A stretch of 64,000 nt of DNA from Phyllobacterium sp. 628 (GTDB lineage: Bacteria > Pseudomonadota > Alphaproteobacteria > Rhizobiales > Rhizobiaceae). Made by a program: the position numbers and the translations under genes. The notes below the pieces were generated by a model. That model had not been told where the DNA came from. It was given only the letters and a program-made list of their open reading frames with translations, and did not search any database. Shown here piece after piece: positions 36,528 through 44,804 of the stretch; positions within the stretch are counted from its first letter, which is position 1, and each line of letters begins with the position of its first letter. The stretch covers positions 3,665,501 through 3,729,500 of the forward strand of contig NZ_CP050301.1 of NCBI RefSeq assembly GCF_014189505.1, written 5' to 3'.

Positions 36528-36751
36528 ATCAACCTCTTTTTGCAGGTAACGCCCTCACGCTCTGCCAAACGGGTTGTTGTGATTGCGCTTCAGCGCCATC
36601 AAACAATCATGGTTTACCTACACTGCCGAAATGCCGGGAAATTTCAAAGGTTCTCGACGGTCATGGGCAGGTTAATTCCGGCCAAAATTGTGCATGACGG
36701 AAAAAAGAAGCTGGATAAACATTATCCGCCCTCCGTTTGGCAACGCAAGGC
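36517..36751. repeat. 235-bp dispersed repeat, copy B
   Basis: Second copy of the repeat at 32784-33017. Its left end merges with the right end of the tRNA-bearing direct repeat (overlap 36517-36527). The inverted pair is at 36563-36572 and 36733-36742. Confidence 0.75.
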
Positions 36752-37025
36752 ACGTGCCGACGCACAACATACGAGCTATCCCTGCACTCACGGCTCATAA
36801 GACTCTACCACTTGACAGCAGAGGGACCGAAGACGCAGAAAGTCTTGCCGTTCTCATCCGACGACATCCCAATACCACTCCGCCACACTATTTGCCGCCT
36901 TAACCAAAGAGTTGGATTTCGTGCTCTCAATGCGACCTGTGACTGGTGTTTCGCCCTTATCTTTTTATTGATTACGTGTGAATGCAAATTCGCCGGGATA
37001 TCTACCGGTCCAGAAAGAACAGCCA
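36752..37025. other. Intergenic region before the glycosyltransferase gene
   Basis: About 270 bases with no convincing gene. A GTG in frame at 36978 could extend the next gene by 16 codons. Confidence 0.35.
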
Positions 37026-37859
37026 ATGCTTGCCGCCATCTTGAACAAGTTCCGCATCTGGTCTCCAGCGCAGCGCTCCATGATTGCGCGTTTTCCCGAT
37101 CACACCGAAATTGCCAGTCGAGCTGTGGCCGTTCAGCAGGACCACAACCAGATTGTGGCCTTCTATACAAAAGATTCATTCTACGAACGCGAAGCCGAGC
37201 GGATGATAGCGTCCGTTACGCGTCTTGGTCTTAACGTATCTTCAACACCAATTGTCAGTACGGGCAGTTGGGTGCGCAATGCCTCCTTGAAAGCGGAATT
37301 TCTGTTCAACGAACGGCGATCAAAGCGGGGCCCACTCTTGTATGTTGATGTCGACGCGGTTTTCCATCGCGATCCCTGGCCTGCGTTGGCCGAACTGAAA
37401 GGGGATGTCGCGGTTTATTACGAACCATCGGATGGAAGGTTGATTGCCGCCACGATTCTCATCAACGATACGCCTGCTGCTCAACAGTTAATGGAGGCCT
37501 GGAAAGACCGTTGCAACAGCAACCCGGATATCTGGGATCAGGTCGTTCTTCAGGAAATCATTGAGGAAAATGCTGCTTCGGGCGTATTGCAGATCGATGT
37601 GCGACGCCTTTCATCCTCGTTTTGTTGGATTTTCGACAGGGTTTCGAATGAACCTGTCGAGACTGTTTACATTGAACAGTTGCAAGCCAGCCGTGAGGCA
37701 ACACGAAAGAAGCGATGGTTTGGCCGCATCAACAAGCGGTTGGCGCGCCGCCGCGAAAGAGTAGAAGAAATTGAACGCATTCTCTTTGCTCCGGTTCAAG
37801 AGTCTGAATTCGCTAACGCGCAGAGTACGGTGCCCGAAAATCTCAAGCCAGTCGATTAG
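37026..37859 (+). CDS. Putative nucleotide-sugar glycosyltransferase, GT-A type
   Basis: 277 aa. The centre LLYVDVDAVFHRDPWPAL carries a DxD metal motif as in glycosyltransferases of the Nucleotid_trans/GT-A group. AATILINDTPAAQQLMEAW and DQVVLQEII resemble the second half of that fold. The C-terminal 60 residues are basic and helical. The gene sits alone between two copies of a tRNA-bearing direct repeat, a place typical of acquired DNA. The ATG at 37026 gives a compact protein. A GTG 16 codons upstream is possible. Confidence 0.65.
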   Translation: MLAAILNKFRIWSPAQRSMIARFPDHTEIASRAVAVQQDHNQIVAFYTKDSFYEREAERMIASVTRLGLNVSSTPIVSTGSWVRNASLKAEFLFNERRSKRGPLLYVDVDAVFHRDPWPALAELKGDVAVYYEPSDGRLIAATILINDTPAAQQLMEAWKDRCNSNPDIWDQVVLQEIIEENAASGVLQIDVRRLSSSFCWIFDRVSNEPVETVYIEQLQASREATRKKRWFGRINKRLARRRERVEEIERILFAPVQESEFANAQSTVPENLKPVD

Positions 37860-37879
37860 CGCGCTTGAAAAGCGCTAAT

Positions 37880-38098
37880 CTGAAATTCGCCTTGTTTGGA
37901 AAGAAATGGTAGCGAAGGAGGGATTCGAACCCCCGACACAAGGATTATGATTCCTCTGCTCTAACCTACTGAGCTACTTCGCCCCATATGTCATGCGACC
38001 CGTGAACGGCTAGCCTGCAGATGAGGACCGGGGGACGCACTGTCAATTGACAGGGACGGGGCGGATATATGTGGGGAGCAAGGGCCTGTCAAGCAATC
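37880..38098. repeat. 219-bp direct repeat carrying tRNA-Met, copy B
   Basis: Second copy of 36309-36527. The two copies flank 1352 bases. It ends 43 bases before the likely start of the following dehydrogenase gene. Confidence 0.9.
37907..37983 (-). tRNA. tRNA-Met (CAU), copy B
   Basis: Identical over all 77 bases to the copy at 36336-36412, with encoded CCA and the same upstream promoter sequence, so both could be expressed. Confidence 0.93.
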
Positions 38099-38140
38099 TT
38101 CTCCTTATCCAAGACTTGTGTTCGTTTCTTCCTGCGGATA

Positions 38141-39133
38141 ATGGATGCCGAGATGAAAAAGGCTGAAAAGATGGCTCCACGGATTGCAGTGCTGGGTTGC
38201 GGCTATTGGGGCAGCAATCATATACGCACATTAAAGAGTCTTGGCGCTCTTTATGCCGTCTCGGATCAGAACAGTGATCGCGCTGCCGGCTTTGCTGCCG
38301 AGCAGAATGTTTTGCATATCGAAGTCGATGATTTGTTCACGCATCCGGACGTTGACGCCATCGTTATGGCATTGCCGCCGCAGTTTCATGCGGCCGCAGC
38401 GATTCGCGCTGTGAACAATGGCAAGGACGTTCTTGTCGAAAAACCGATTGCCCTCACCGTTCCCGATGCGGAAGCGGCCGTAAAGGCCGCGCGCGACAAT
38501 GGCCGCGTCTTCATGGTCGGTCATGTGCTGCGGTTTCACCCGGCTTTTGAAAAACTGCTGGAGCTGATCAAGGCGGGTGACCTCGGCGACGTGCGTTATA
38601 TCCATTCGCATCGCCTGGGCTTAGGCAAATTCCATACGGAAAACGATGCGCTGTGGGATCTTGCGCCGCATGACCTGTCGATGATCCTGGCCATTACCGG
38701 CACAGAGCCATTGGAAGTGCGCGGCGAAGGTGCCGCCGTGCTCGATCACTTGAGTGATTTCGCGCATCTGCATATGCGTTTTCCCAACAATATTCGCGGC
38801 CATCTGTTTGCCTCGCGTCTCAATCCCTATCGAGAGCGCCGCCTGACCGTTGTCGGAACCAAGGCCATGGCCGTGTTCGACGATATGGAACAATGGGACA
38901 AGAAGCTCGCGGTCTACAAACATTCGATCTGGCAGGACAATGGCCAGTGGGCCTCCACAACGGAAGAGCCAACCTATATCAAGATCGCTCAGGGCATGCC
39001 TTTGACGCGTGAGTGCCAGAATTTCATCGACAGCATCAACACCCGCAGCGAGCCGCTGACCGATGGCGAAGAGGCGATTCGCGTGCTGCGTATTCTGACA
39101 GCCGGAACAGTGGCACACGGCAAGGTGAGCTGA
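38141..39133 (+). CDS. Gfo/Idh/MocA oxidoreductase, WlbA/WbpB-like (amino-sugar pathway)
   Basis: About 330 aa. A Rossmann domain starts RIAVLGCGYWGSNHIRTLK and has VLVEKPIALT with the catalytic Lys. The C-terminal domain is of the Gfo/Idh type (LGKFHTENDALWDLAPHDLSM). Its GCGYWG start and WDLAPHD are typical of dehydrogenases that oxidise C3 of UDP-N-acetyl amino sugars (WlbA/WbpB, or GnnA of lipid A). An aminotransferase gene follows, supporting this. The start is uncertain: ATG codons at 38141, 38153 and 38171 are all possible. Confidence 0.78.
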   Translation: MDAEMKKAEKMAPRIAVLGCGYWGSNHIRTLKSLGALYAVSDQNSDRAAGFAAEQNVLHIEVDDLFTHPDVDAIVMALPPQFHAAAAIRAVNNGKDVLVEKPIALTVPDAEAAVKAARDNGRVFMVGHVLRFHPAFEKLLELIKAGDLGDVRYIHSHRLGLGKFHTENDALWDLAPHDLSMILAITGTEPLEVRGEGAAVLDHLSDFAHLHMRFPNNIRGHLFASRLNPYRERRLTVVGTKAMAVFDDMEQWDKKLAVYKHSIWQDNGQWASTTEEPTYIKIAQGMPLTRECQNFIDSINTRSEPLTDGEEAIRVLRILTAGTVAHGKVS

Positions 39134-39152
39134 GCCATTTGGGACGACAATT

Positions 39153-39276
39153 GTGCGTGGTTCCACAAGCTCACCATGAGCGAGATGGTCGGCCGCACAG
39201 CCAATCAGAACTGTTGCAGAATCTTGCTCCCTGCAATCCTCACTCTCCCTAATGGTGAGCTTGTCGAACCACGCAC
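39153..39276. repeat. Dispersed hairpin repeat, copy 2
   Basis: Same arms as copy 1 with one change (TTCCACAAG in the left arm). It lies between the dehydrogenase and aminotransferase genes. Confidence 0.8.
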
Positions 39277-39432
39277 GTTTGTGGCCGCCAGATTGCGCTT
39301 GACGTAAAGCGTTGTTACAAGGCCGGACAAACTTTGAACGACAATGTCTGGCAGACCTCCCGCTGTCCTTCTAAAGAGTTGTCTTGACCGTTTTCCGCGA
39401 CGGATTCGCGGATATTTGATATTGGAGCAATG

Positions 39433-40560
39433 ATGCAGTTCATCGATCTCGGCGCGCAGCGTGAACGGATTAGCGGCAAGCTTGACGCGGCAATCGCCAA
39501 AGTGGTGCGTGAAGGCAAATATATTCTCGGACCGGAAGTCGCCGAGTTCGAAAAGCGTCTGGGTGAATATCTCGGCGTTGAGCATGTGGTTGCCTGCGCC
39601 AATGGCACGGATGCGCTGCAGATTCCATTGATGGCACGCGGCATTGGTCCTGGCGACGCGGTGTTCTGCCCGAGCTTCACCTTTGCTGCAACAGCTGAAG
39701 TGGTTGCGCTGGTCGGCGCAGAGCCGGTCTTCGTCGATGTCGATGCCGATACCTACAATATCAATATCGAGCAGCTTGAAGCCGCTATCAAGGCAGTACT
39801 GGCGGAAGGCCGCCTGCAGCCGAAGGCGATTATCCCGGTTGATCTGTTCGGTCTTGCTGCCGACTACACGTCGGTTTCAGCTATTGCCGACAAGTACAAC
39901 CTGTTCGTGATCGAAGATGCGGCTCAGTCCATCGGCGGCAAGCGTGACAATGCCATGTGCGGTGCCTTCGGCCATGTCGGCGCAACAAGCTTCTACCCGG
40001 CCAAGCCTTTGGGCTGCTATGGCGACGGCGGCGCCATGTTCACCAATGATGGTGCCTTGGCTGACATTCTTCGCTCCGTGCTGTTCCATGGCAAGGGTGA
40101 GACACAGTATGACAATGTCCGCATCGGCATGAATTCACGCCTCGATACAATACAGGCGGCGATCCTCATCGAAAAGCTGGCAATTCTGGAAGATGAAATG
40201 GAAGCGCGGCAGGTTGTGGCCAAGCGCTACGCCGATGGCCTGAAGAGCGTTGCCAAGGTCGCACACGTACCGACAGGTTCACGTTCGGCCTGGGCGCAAT
40301 ACGCCATCGAAACACAGAATCGCGATGCGTTGAAATCGCATCTGCAGGCCAATGGCATTCCATCCGTGATCTATTATGTGAAGCCGCTGCATCTGCAGGA
40401 CGCTTACTCGCATTATATGCGCGCGCCAGGCGGGCTTGAAGTATCGGAAACGCTGCCGAAGAACATCTTGTGCCTGCCCATGCATCCTTATTTGAGTGAA
40501 GCAGATCAGGACCGGATTATCGGGACCATTCGCGATTTCCATGAGAAAAGCGCCGCTTAG
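39433..40560 (+). CDS. DegT/DnrJ/EryC1/StrS aminotransferase (WbpE/WlbC- or GnnB-like)
   Basis: 375 aa PLP enzyme. It begins FIDLGAQRERISGKLDAAI and has GPEVAEFEKRLGEYLGV, CANGTDALQ, DLFGLAAD, EDAAQSIGG and TSFYPAKPLGCYGDGGA, where Lys of PAKPLG holds PLP. It closely follows the pattern of WbpE, which makes the 3-amino group of UDP-2,3-diamino sugars. With the preceding dehydrogenase it would make a 3-amino sugar for surface polysaccharide or for the 2,3-diaminoglucose lipid A backbone of this order. The ATG at 39433 is five bases after GGAG. Confidence 0.85.
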   Translation: MQFIDLGAQRERISGKLDAAIAKVVREGKYILGPEVAEFEKRLGEYLGVEHVVACANGTDALQIPLMARGIGPGDAVFCPSFTFAATAEVVALVGAEPVFVDVDADTYNINIEQLEAAIKAVLAEGRLQPKAIIPVDLFGLAADYTSVSAIADKYNLFVIEDAAQSIGGKRDNAMCGAFGHVGATSFYPAKPLGCYGDGGAMFTNDGALADILRSVLFHGKGETQYDNVRIGMNSRLDTIQAAILIEKLAILEDEMEARQVVAKRYADGLKSVAKVAHVPTGSRSAWAQYAIETQNRDALKSHLQANGIPSVIYYVKPLHLQDAYSHYMRAPGGLEVSETLPKNILCLPMHPYLSEADQDRIIGTIRDFHEKSAA

Positions 40561-40586
40561 GCGCTTTTAAAATCTGCATGAAATTG

Positions 40587-40707
40587 GTGCGTGGTTCGAC
40601 AAGCTCACCATGAGGTAGAAGGAGGATTGCAGGGAGCTACTCTGCAATCTTGGCGCTTGGCTTCACAGCATCACTCTCCCTCATGGTGAGCTTGTCGAAC
40701 CACGCAC
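40587..40707. repeat. Dispersed hairpin repeat, copy 3
   Basis: Same family as copy 1. The 25 bases before it are also similar to those before copy 1. It lies between the convergent aminotransferase and iolB genes and could help end both transcripts. Confidence 0.85.
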
Positions 40708-40730
40708 AATGTCAATGCAGCCTGCAACAA

Positions 40731-41528
40731 TCAGCTCTTTGTCAGCCACTCATGCTCCACCGCATTGTGGAATTTCCACGTGCGCTTCGGGCCGGCCATG
40801 ACATTGAGATAATAGAGATCGTAGCCGTGGCAGGCAGCGCAGGGATGATAGCCCTTGGGCACCATCACCACGTCGCCGTCCTCAATCGCCATGGCTTCAT
40901 CCAGTGACCGGTCATCCGTATAGACCCGCTGGAAGGCGAAACCCTGCGGCGGATTGAGGCGGTGATAGTACGTCTCTTCCAGATAGGACTCCGCTGGCAG
41001 ATTGTCCTGATCATGCTTGTGCGGCGGGTAGCTTGATGTATGCCCGCCCGGGGTGATCACTTCGACAACCAGCAGTGAATCGGCAGGCTCGCCTTCCGGC
41101 AGGATATTCGTCACGTAGCGCGTATTTGTGCCCTTGCCGCGGGTTTCCTGCCCCAAATCATTCGGCGCGATGACACGAACCGGAATATCCCCGCCAAGGC
41201 TTGGTGCGGAGCAGACGGCAAGTTCCAGCGCCGTATCGGCAACAACGGACCAGTCGCAATTGGCCGGCATGTAAATGGACCACGGCTTACCCTCGAACGG
41301 GGACATGCGTTCGCCCAGCAAACCAAGATCGTGCCCATTCACCTGCGCAAAACCTTTGCCGGTGACAAACACGAGGCAGATTTCCTTGTCGCCGCTGCGG
41401 CCCGCAATGGTCTCCCCCGGCGTGGCGCGATGCAGATCAAAGCCGACATAGGTCCAGCCAGCGGTCTCGGGCGTTACATGCGCCACATGGCCGGTGCCGG
41501 CTTTTGCCTTGAGCAACAATTTCGACAT
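40731..41528 (-). CDS. iolB: 5-deoxy-glucuronate isomerase
   Basis: 265 aa cupin-type enzyme that turns 5-deoxyglucuronate into 5-dehydro-2-deoxygluconate in the myo-inositol pathway. Family landmarks are HTSSYPPHKHD, with metal-binding His residues, LEETYYHRLNPPQGFAFQRVYTDDRSLDE and VPKGYHPCAACHGYDLYYLNVMAG near the end. The ATG at 41528 follows GAGG. It is the last gene of the minus-strand iolCDE-x-B run. Confidence 0.95.
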   Translation of the reverse strand: MSKLLLKAKAGTGHVAHVTPETAGWTYVGFDLHRATPGETIAGRSGDKEICLVFVTGKGFAQVNGHDLGLLGERMSPFEGKPWSIYMPANCDWSVVADTALELAVCSAPSLGGDIPVRVIAPNDLGQETRGKGTNTRYVTNILPEGEPADSLLVVEVITPGGHTSSYPPHKHDQDNLPAESYLEETYYHRLNPPQGFAFQRVYTDDRSLDEAMAIEDGDVVMVPKGYHPCAACHGYDLYYLNVMAGPKRTWKFHNAVEHEWLTKS

Positions 41529-41532
41529 GGTT

Positions 41533-41754
41533 CTATTCCTCTTTTTCATCCGCATCCGCCGGTTTGACCGGTTCGGATGCATCGAAGGCTATGAAAAACT
41601 GCCAGATGCCATAACCGGCAAAACCAAGCGCTATCGTCCCCCAGAACGGTGTGCCTGTGACGAATTCGAAGATGGCCCATGCAAAGCAAAAGGCCACCAC
41701 GGCAACGCGCCGCCACAGGGGACGAAAAAACGGATGCTTGGAATCGCTGGTCAA
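41533..41754 (-). CDS. Small membrane protein between iolE and iolB
   Basis: 73 aa with two hydrophobic segments (about residues 16-33 and 37-55) and a charged acidic tail. It starts four bases before the end of iolE (ATGA overlap) and stops four bases before the iolB start, so it is translated as part of the iol operon. I do not know a function. A role in inositol uptake or metabolism is only suggested by its position. Confidence 0.72.
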   Translation of the reverse strand: MTSDSKHPFFRPLWRRVAVVAFCFAWAIFEFVTGTPFWGTIALGFAGYGIWQFFIAFDASEPVKPADADEKEE

Positions 41755-42635
41755 ACCAATCCTGCCTCTTTGATGAAGCGGCTGAGATTGGCGTGGCCGA
41801 GCTTGGAATAAACGGCTGGATCGGCCTTTTCAGGGTCCTGCTCTGCCTCGACAACAACCCAGCCGCTATAGCCTTTGAGTTCTTTCAGGACACGAACATA
41901 GTCGATCATGCCATCGCCCGGAACCGTATAAACGCCAGCAAGGACAGAATCGAGGAAGGACCAGTCTTCGCGGTTCGACTGCCACATGACGGCCTCGCGG
42001 ATATCCTTGCAATGGACGTGACTGATGCGCGCCTTGTAATGCCGCGCCAGACGCGCCGGATCGCCGCCGCCCCATGTGGCGTGGCCCGTATCAAGCAGCA
42101 GGTGCACAGCTTCGCCCGTAACTTCCATGAAGCGGTCAATCTCAGCTTCGGTTTGAACGACAGTGCCCATGTGGTGGTGATAGACAACCTGCAGGCCGTA
42201 GATCTTTTTGATGGCCTCAGCAAAAGCCGTATAGCGCTCGCCGAAAGCCGTCCAGGCCGACTTTTCCAAAACCGGACGTGCTGAAAGAGGCAGGTCCTTG
42301 TTGGAATGAATGGCATTGGATGTTTCAGCAGCGATGAGCACCGTGCAGCCCATTTCCTTCAACAGGGTTGCATGGCCAACAACGGCCTTGAGCTCTGCCT
42401 CGACATCGCGGACGAGAAGCTCGGTCGAATACCAGCCGCTGACCAGACTATGGCCAAAAGCATCGAGGATCGGACGCAGCTTGTCGGCAGTGCGCGGAAA
42501 CTTGTTGCCAAGCTCCATACCGGTAAAACCGGCCGCCTTTGCCTGTTCAAGACAGGTTTCCAGCGGGATATTGCCGCCAATTTCCAGCATGTCATCATTG
42601 GACCAGCCGATTGGGTTTGCCCCGATACGGATCAT
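41751..42635 (-). CDS. iolE: Myo-inosose-2 dehydratase
   Basis: 294 aa TIM barrel that removes water from scyllo-inosose. Characteristic pieces are IRIGANPIGWSNDDM at the start, GFTGMELGNKFPR, LVSGWYS, YHHHMGT, LLLDTGHATWGGGDP and VVVEAEQDPEKADP with metal-binding Glu, Asp and His. Its stop overlaps the small membrane protein gene. A 286-base gap with a palindromic repeat separates it from iolD. Confidence 0.95.
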   Translation of the reverse strand: MIRIGANPIGWSNDDMLEIGGNIPLETCLEQAKAAGFTGMELGNKFPRTADKLRPILDAFGHSLVSGWYSTELLVRDVEAELKAVVGHATLLKEMGCTVLIAAETSNAIHSNKDLPLSARPVLEKSAWTAFGERYTAFAEAIKKIYGLQVVYHHHMGTVVQTEAEIDRFMEVTGEAVHLLLDTGHATWGGGDPARLARHYKARISHVHCKDIREAVMWQSNREDWSFLDSVLAGVYTVPGDGMIDYVRVLKELKGYSGWVVVEAEQDPEKADPAVYSKLGHANLSRFIKEAGLV

Positions 42636-42700
42636 TCTTGTCTTCCTTTGGTTGTTCTGTGTGATGAAATTATGCCAGCCAAAGAGCGGTGAACAAAACC

Positions 42701-42896
42701 TTCACCCCCTCTGTCCTGTCGGACATCTCCCCCACAAGGGGGGAGATCAAGCCTGCATCAATGGCATCGATTATCTTAAACAGTGGTTGGTGAAAAAAAA
42801 TTGCTGTGAGAGCTGATCTCCCCCGTTGCGGGGGGGCCGAAGGACGGGCGAGACCCGTGGCTCGCCCCGGAAAGCGACAGGACAGAGGGGGGTGAA
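42701..42896. repeat. Palindromic intergenic repeat between iolE and iolD
   Basis: Ends of 21-22 bases (TTCACCCCCTCTGTCCTGTCG and its complement with one extra C) enclose two smaller CTCCCCC/GGGGGAG hairpins. This kind of repeat is common in rhizobial genomes. Confidence 0.7.
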
Positions 42897-42921
42897 TCGA
42901 TTGACGCAAAATCATGATCGC

Positions 42922-44772
42922 CTAGTCACCGACCCGCTGCATTTTCAGTTTCTCTTCATAGGCCTTGCGCGCGTCATTGACCTGCGGGCGCTGGCTCACT
43001 TCCGGCACCGCCACATCCCACCAGGTACCACCCGCATCCGTTGAGATCAGCGGATCGGTATCAATGACGATAACTGTGGTCCGGTCGTTCTGCTTGGCCC
43101 GTGTCAAGGCGCTCTCCAGCTCGGCTATCGAGGCAACTTTCTCGGCAATTGCACCAAGGCTCCTGGCGTGGCCGACAAAATCGACATCCGGCAGTATCTC
43201 GTGCTTGCTGTCCTTCAGCAGGTTGTTGAAGTTCGCGCCGCCCGTGCCCATCTGCAGCCGGTTGATGCAGCCAAAACCGCGATTATCAAGCAGGACGATG
43301 TTGATCTTCTGCCCCAGCATGACAGATGTGGCGATTTCAGAATTCAGCATCAGGTAAGAGCCGTCGCCAATCATGACTACCACTTCTTCGTCCGGCTTGG
43401 CCATTTTTGCACCAAGACCACCGGCAATCTCATAGCCCATGCAGGAGAAGCCATATTCGGCATGGTATGAGCCCGGCGCACCCGCCTGCCACAGTTTGTG
43501 CATTTCGCCGGGTAAACCACCCGCCGCGTGCAGCACGGTAGCTTCACTGCCCATGGTCCGCTGCACGGCGCCGATCACCTGCGCATCCGAAGGTAGGGCC
43601 GCATTGGTAGGGTCCGTGACCTTGGCAGCAGCCTTTTGCCAGTCGGCCTTGCCTTGTTTGGCATTTTCGGTCCAGCTTGCGGGAGCCTTGTAACCGGCAG
43701 CCGCAGCGGCGAGTTCCAACAGGCCTTCCTTCGCATCGGCCACAAGAGCCGCGGCACGGTGCTTGCCCGCATCAAAGGGCTGAACATTGAGACCAATGAA
43801 CTTCTTGCCGGCATTGCGGAACAAGGCCCATGATCCCGTGGTGAAATCCTGCAGCCGCGTGCCAACAGCCAATATCACATCGGCCTCTTCGGCAAGGCGG
43901 TTGGCAGCCTCCGTGCCGGTTACGCCGATAGCCGCCATGTTCAACGGATGATTGTCCGGCAGAGATGACTTGCCGCCCTGTGTTTCGCACACAGGAATAC
44001 CCGCCGCTTCGACGAAAGCCTTCAATTCATTCGACGCCTGCGAATAGATGACGCCGCCGCCTGCAATCACCAGCGGCTTCTTGGCACCCTTCAACAGTTC
44101 AACAGCGGTCGCCAGTTCTTCGCGATCCGGGCGCGGGCGGCGTTGCGCCCATACGCGTTCATCAAAGAAGCTTTCCGGATAGTCGTAAGCCTCTGCCTGC
44201 ACATCCTGACACAGTGCCAAGGTAACCGGGCCGCATTCGGCAGGATCGGTCAACACAGCCATCGTCCGCGCCAAAGCCGGAATAATCTGTTCCGGCCGGG
44301 TGATACGATCGAAATAGCGTGAGACGGGGCGGAAGCAATCATTGGCGGAAACCGTACCATCGCCAAAGCTTTCCACCTGCTGCAACACCGGATCGGGAAT
44401 GCGATTGGCGAAAACATCGCCGGGGAGCAGCAGCAGCGGCAGTCGATTAACATGCGCCAGGGCGGCAGCGGTGACCATATTGGTCGCACCCGGCCCAACC
44501 GAGCTTGTCACTGCCATCATACGGCGCCGGAAACTGGCCTTGGCAAAGGCAATGGCCGCATGCGCCATCGCCTGTTCATTGTGGGCGCGATAGGTCGGCA
44601 ACTCTTCCCGGACCTGATACAGCGCTTCGCCGATACCCGCGACATTGCCATGCCCGAAAATGGCCCAGACACCAGCAAAGACCGGAAGCTTCTTGCCATC
44701 GATCACAGTCATCTGGTTGGCAAGGAAGCGCGTCAGTGCCTGCGCCATCGTCAGGCGTATCGTCTTGGTCAT
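42922..44772 (-). CDS. iolD: 3D-(3,5/4)-trihydroxycyclohexane-1,2-dione hydrolase
   Basis: 616 aa thiamine-diphosphate enzyme that opens the ring of the inosose dehydration product. The order is N-terminal pyrimidine domain (with the catalytic Glu region around HNEQAMAHAAIAFAK), central domain, and C-terminal ThDP domain with VVVMIGDGSYLMLNSEIATS. GAGGAG precedes the ATG. It is followed by iolE and preceded by the iolC gene with 32 bases between them. Confidence 0.96.
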   Translation of the reverse strand: MTKTIRLTMAQALTRFLANQMTVIDGKKLPVFAGVWAIFGHGNVAGIGEALYQVREELPTYRAHNEQAMAHAAIAFAKASFRRRMMAVTSSVGPGATNMVTAAALAHVNRLPLLLLPGDVFANRIPDPVLQQVESFGDGTVSANDCFRPVSRYFDRITRPEQIIPALARTMAVLTDPAECGPVTLALCQDVQAEAYDYPESFFDERVWAQRRPRPDREELATAVELLKGAKKPLVIAGGGVIYSQASNELKAFVEAAGIPVCETQGGKSSLPDNHPLNMAAIGVTGTEAANRLAEEADVILAVGTRLQDFTTGSWALFRNAGKKFIGLNVQPFDAGKHRAAALVADAKEGLLELAAAAAGYKAPASWTENAKQGKADWQKAAAKVTDPTNAALPSDAQVIGAVQRTMGSEATVLHAAGGLPGEMHKLWQAGAPGSYHAEYGFSCMGYEIAGGLGAKMAKPDEEVVVMIGDGSYLMLNSEIATSVMLGQKINIVLLDNRGFGCINRLQMGTGGANFNNLLKDSKHEILPDVDFVGHARSLGAIAEKVASIAELESALTRAKQNDRTTVIVIDTDPLISTDAGGTWWDVAVPEVSQRPQVNDARKAYEEKLKMQRVGD

Positions 44773-44804
44773 ATCAATCTCCTCCCGGCCTATCTGTATA
44801 TTGC

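Noticed and set aside
36476..36900. Short open frames around and inside the 235-bp repeat
   Set aside because: The same frames appear in the other repeat copy with frame-breaking differences and without ribosome sites.
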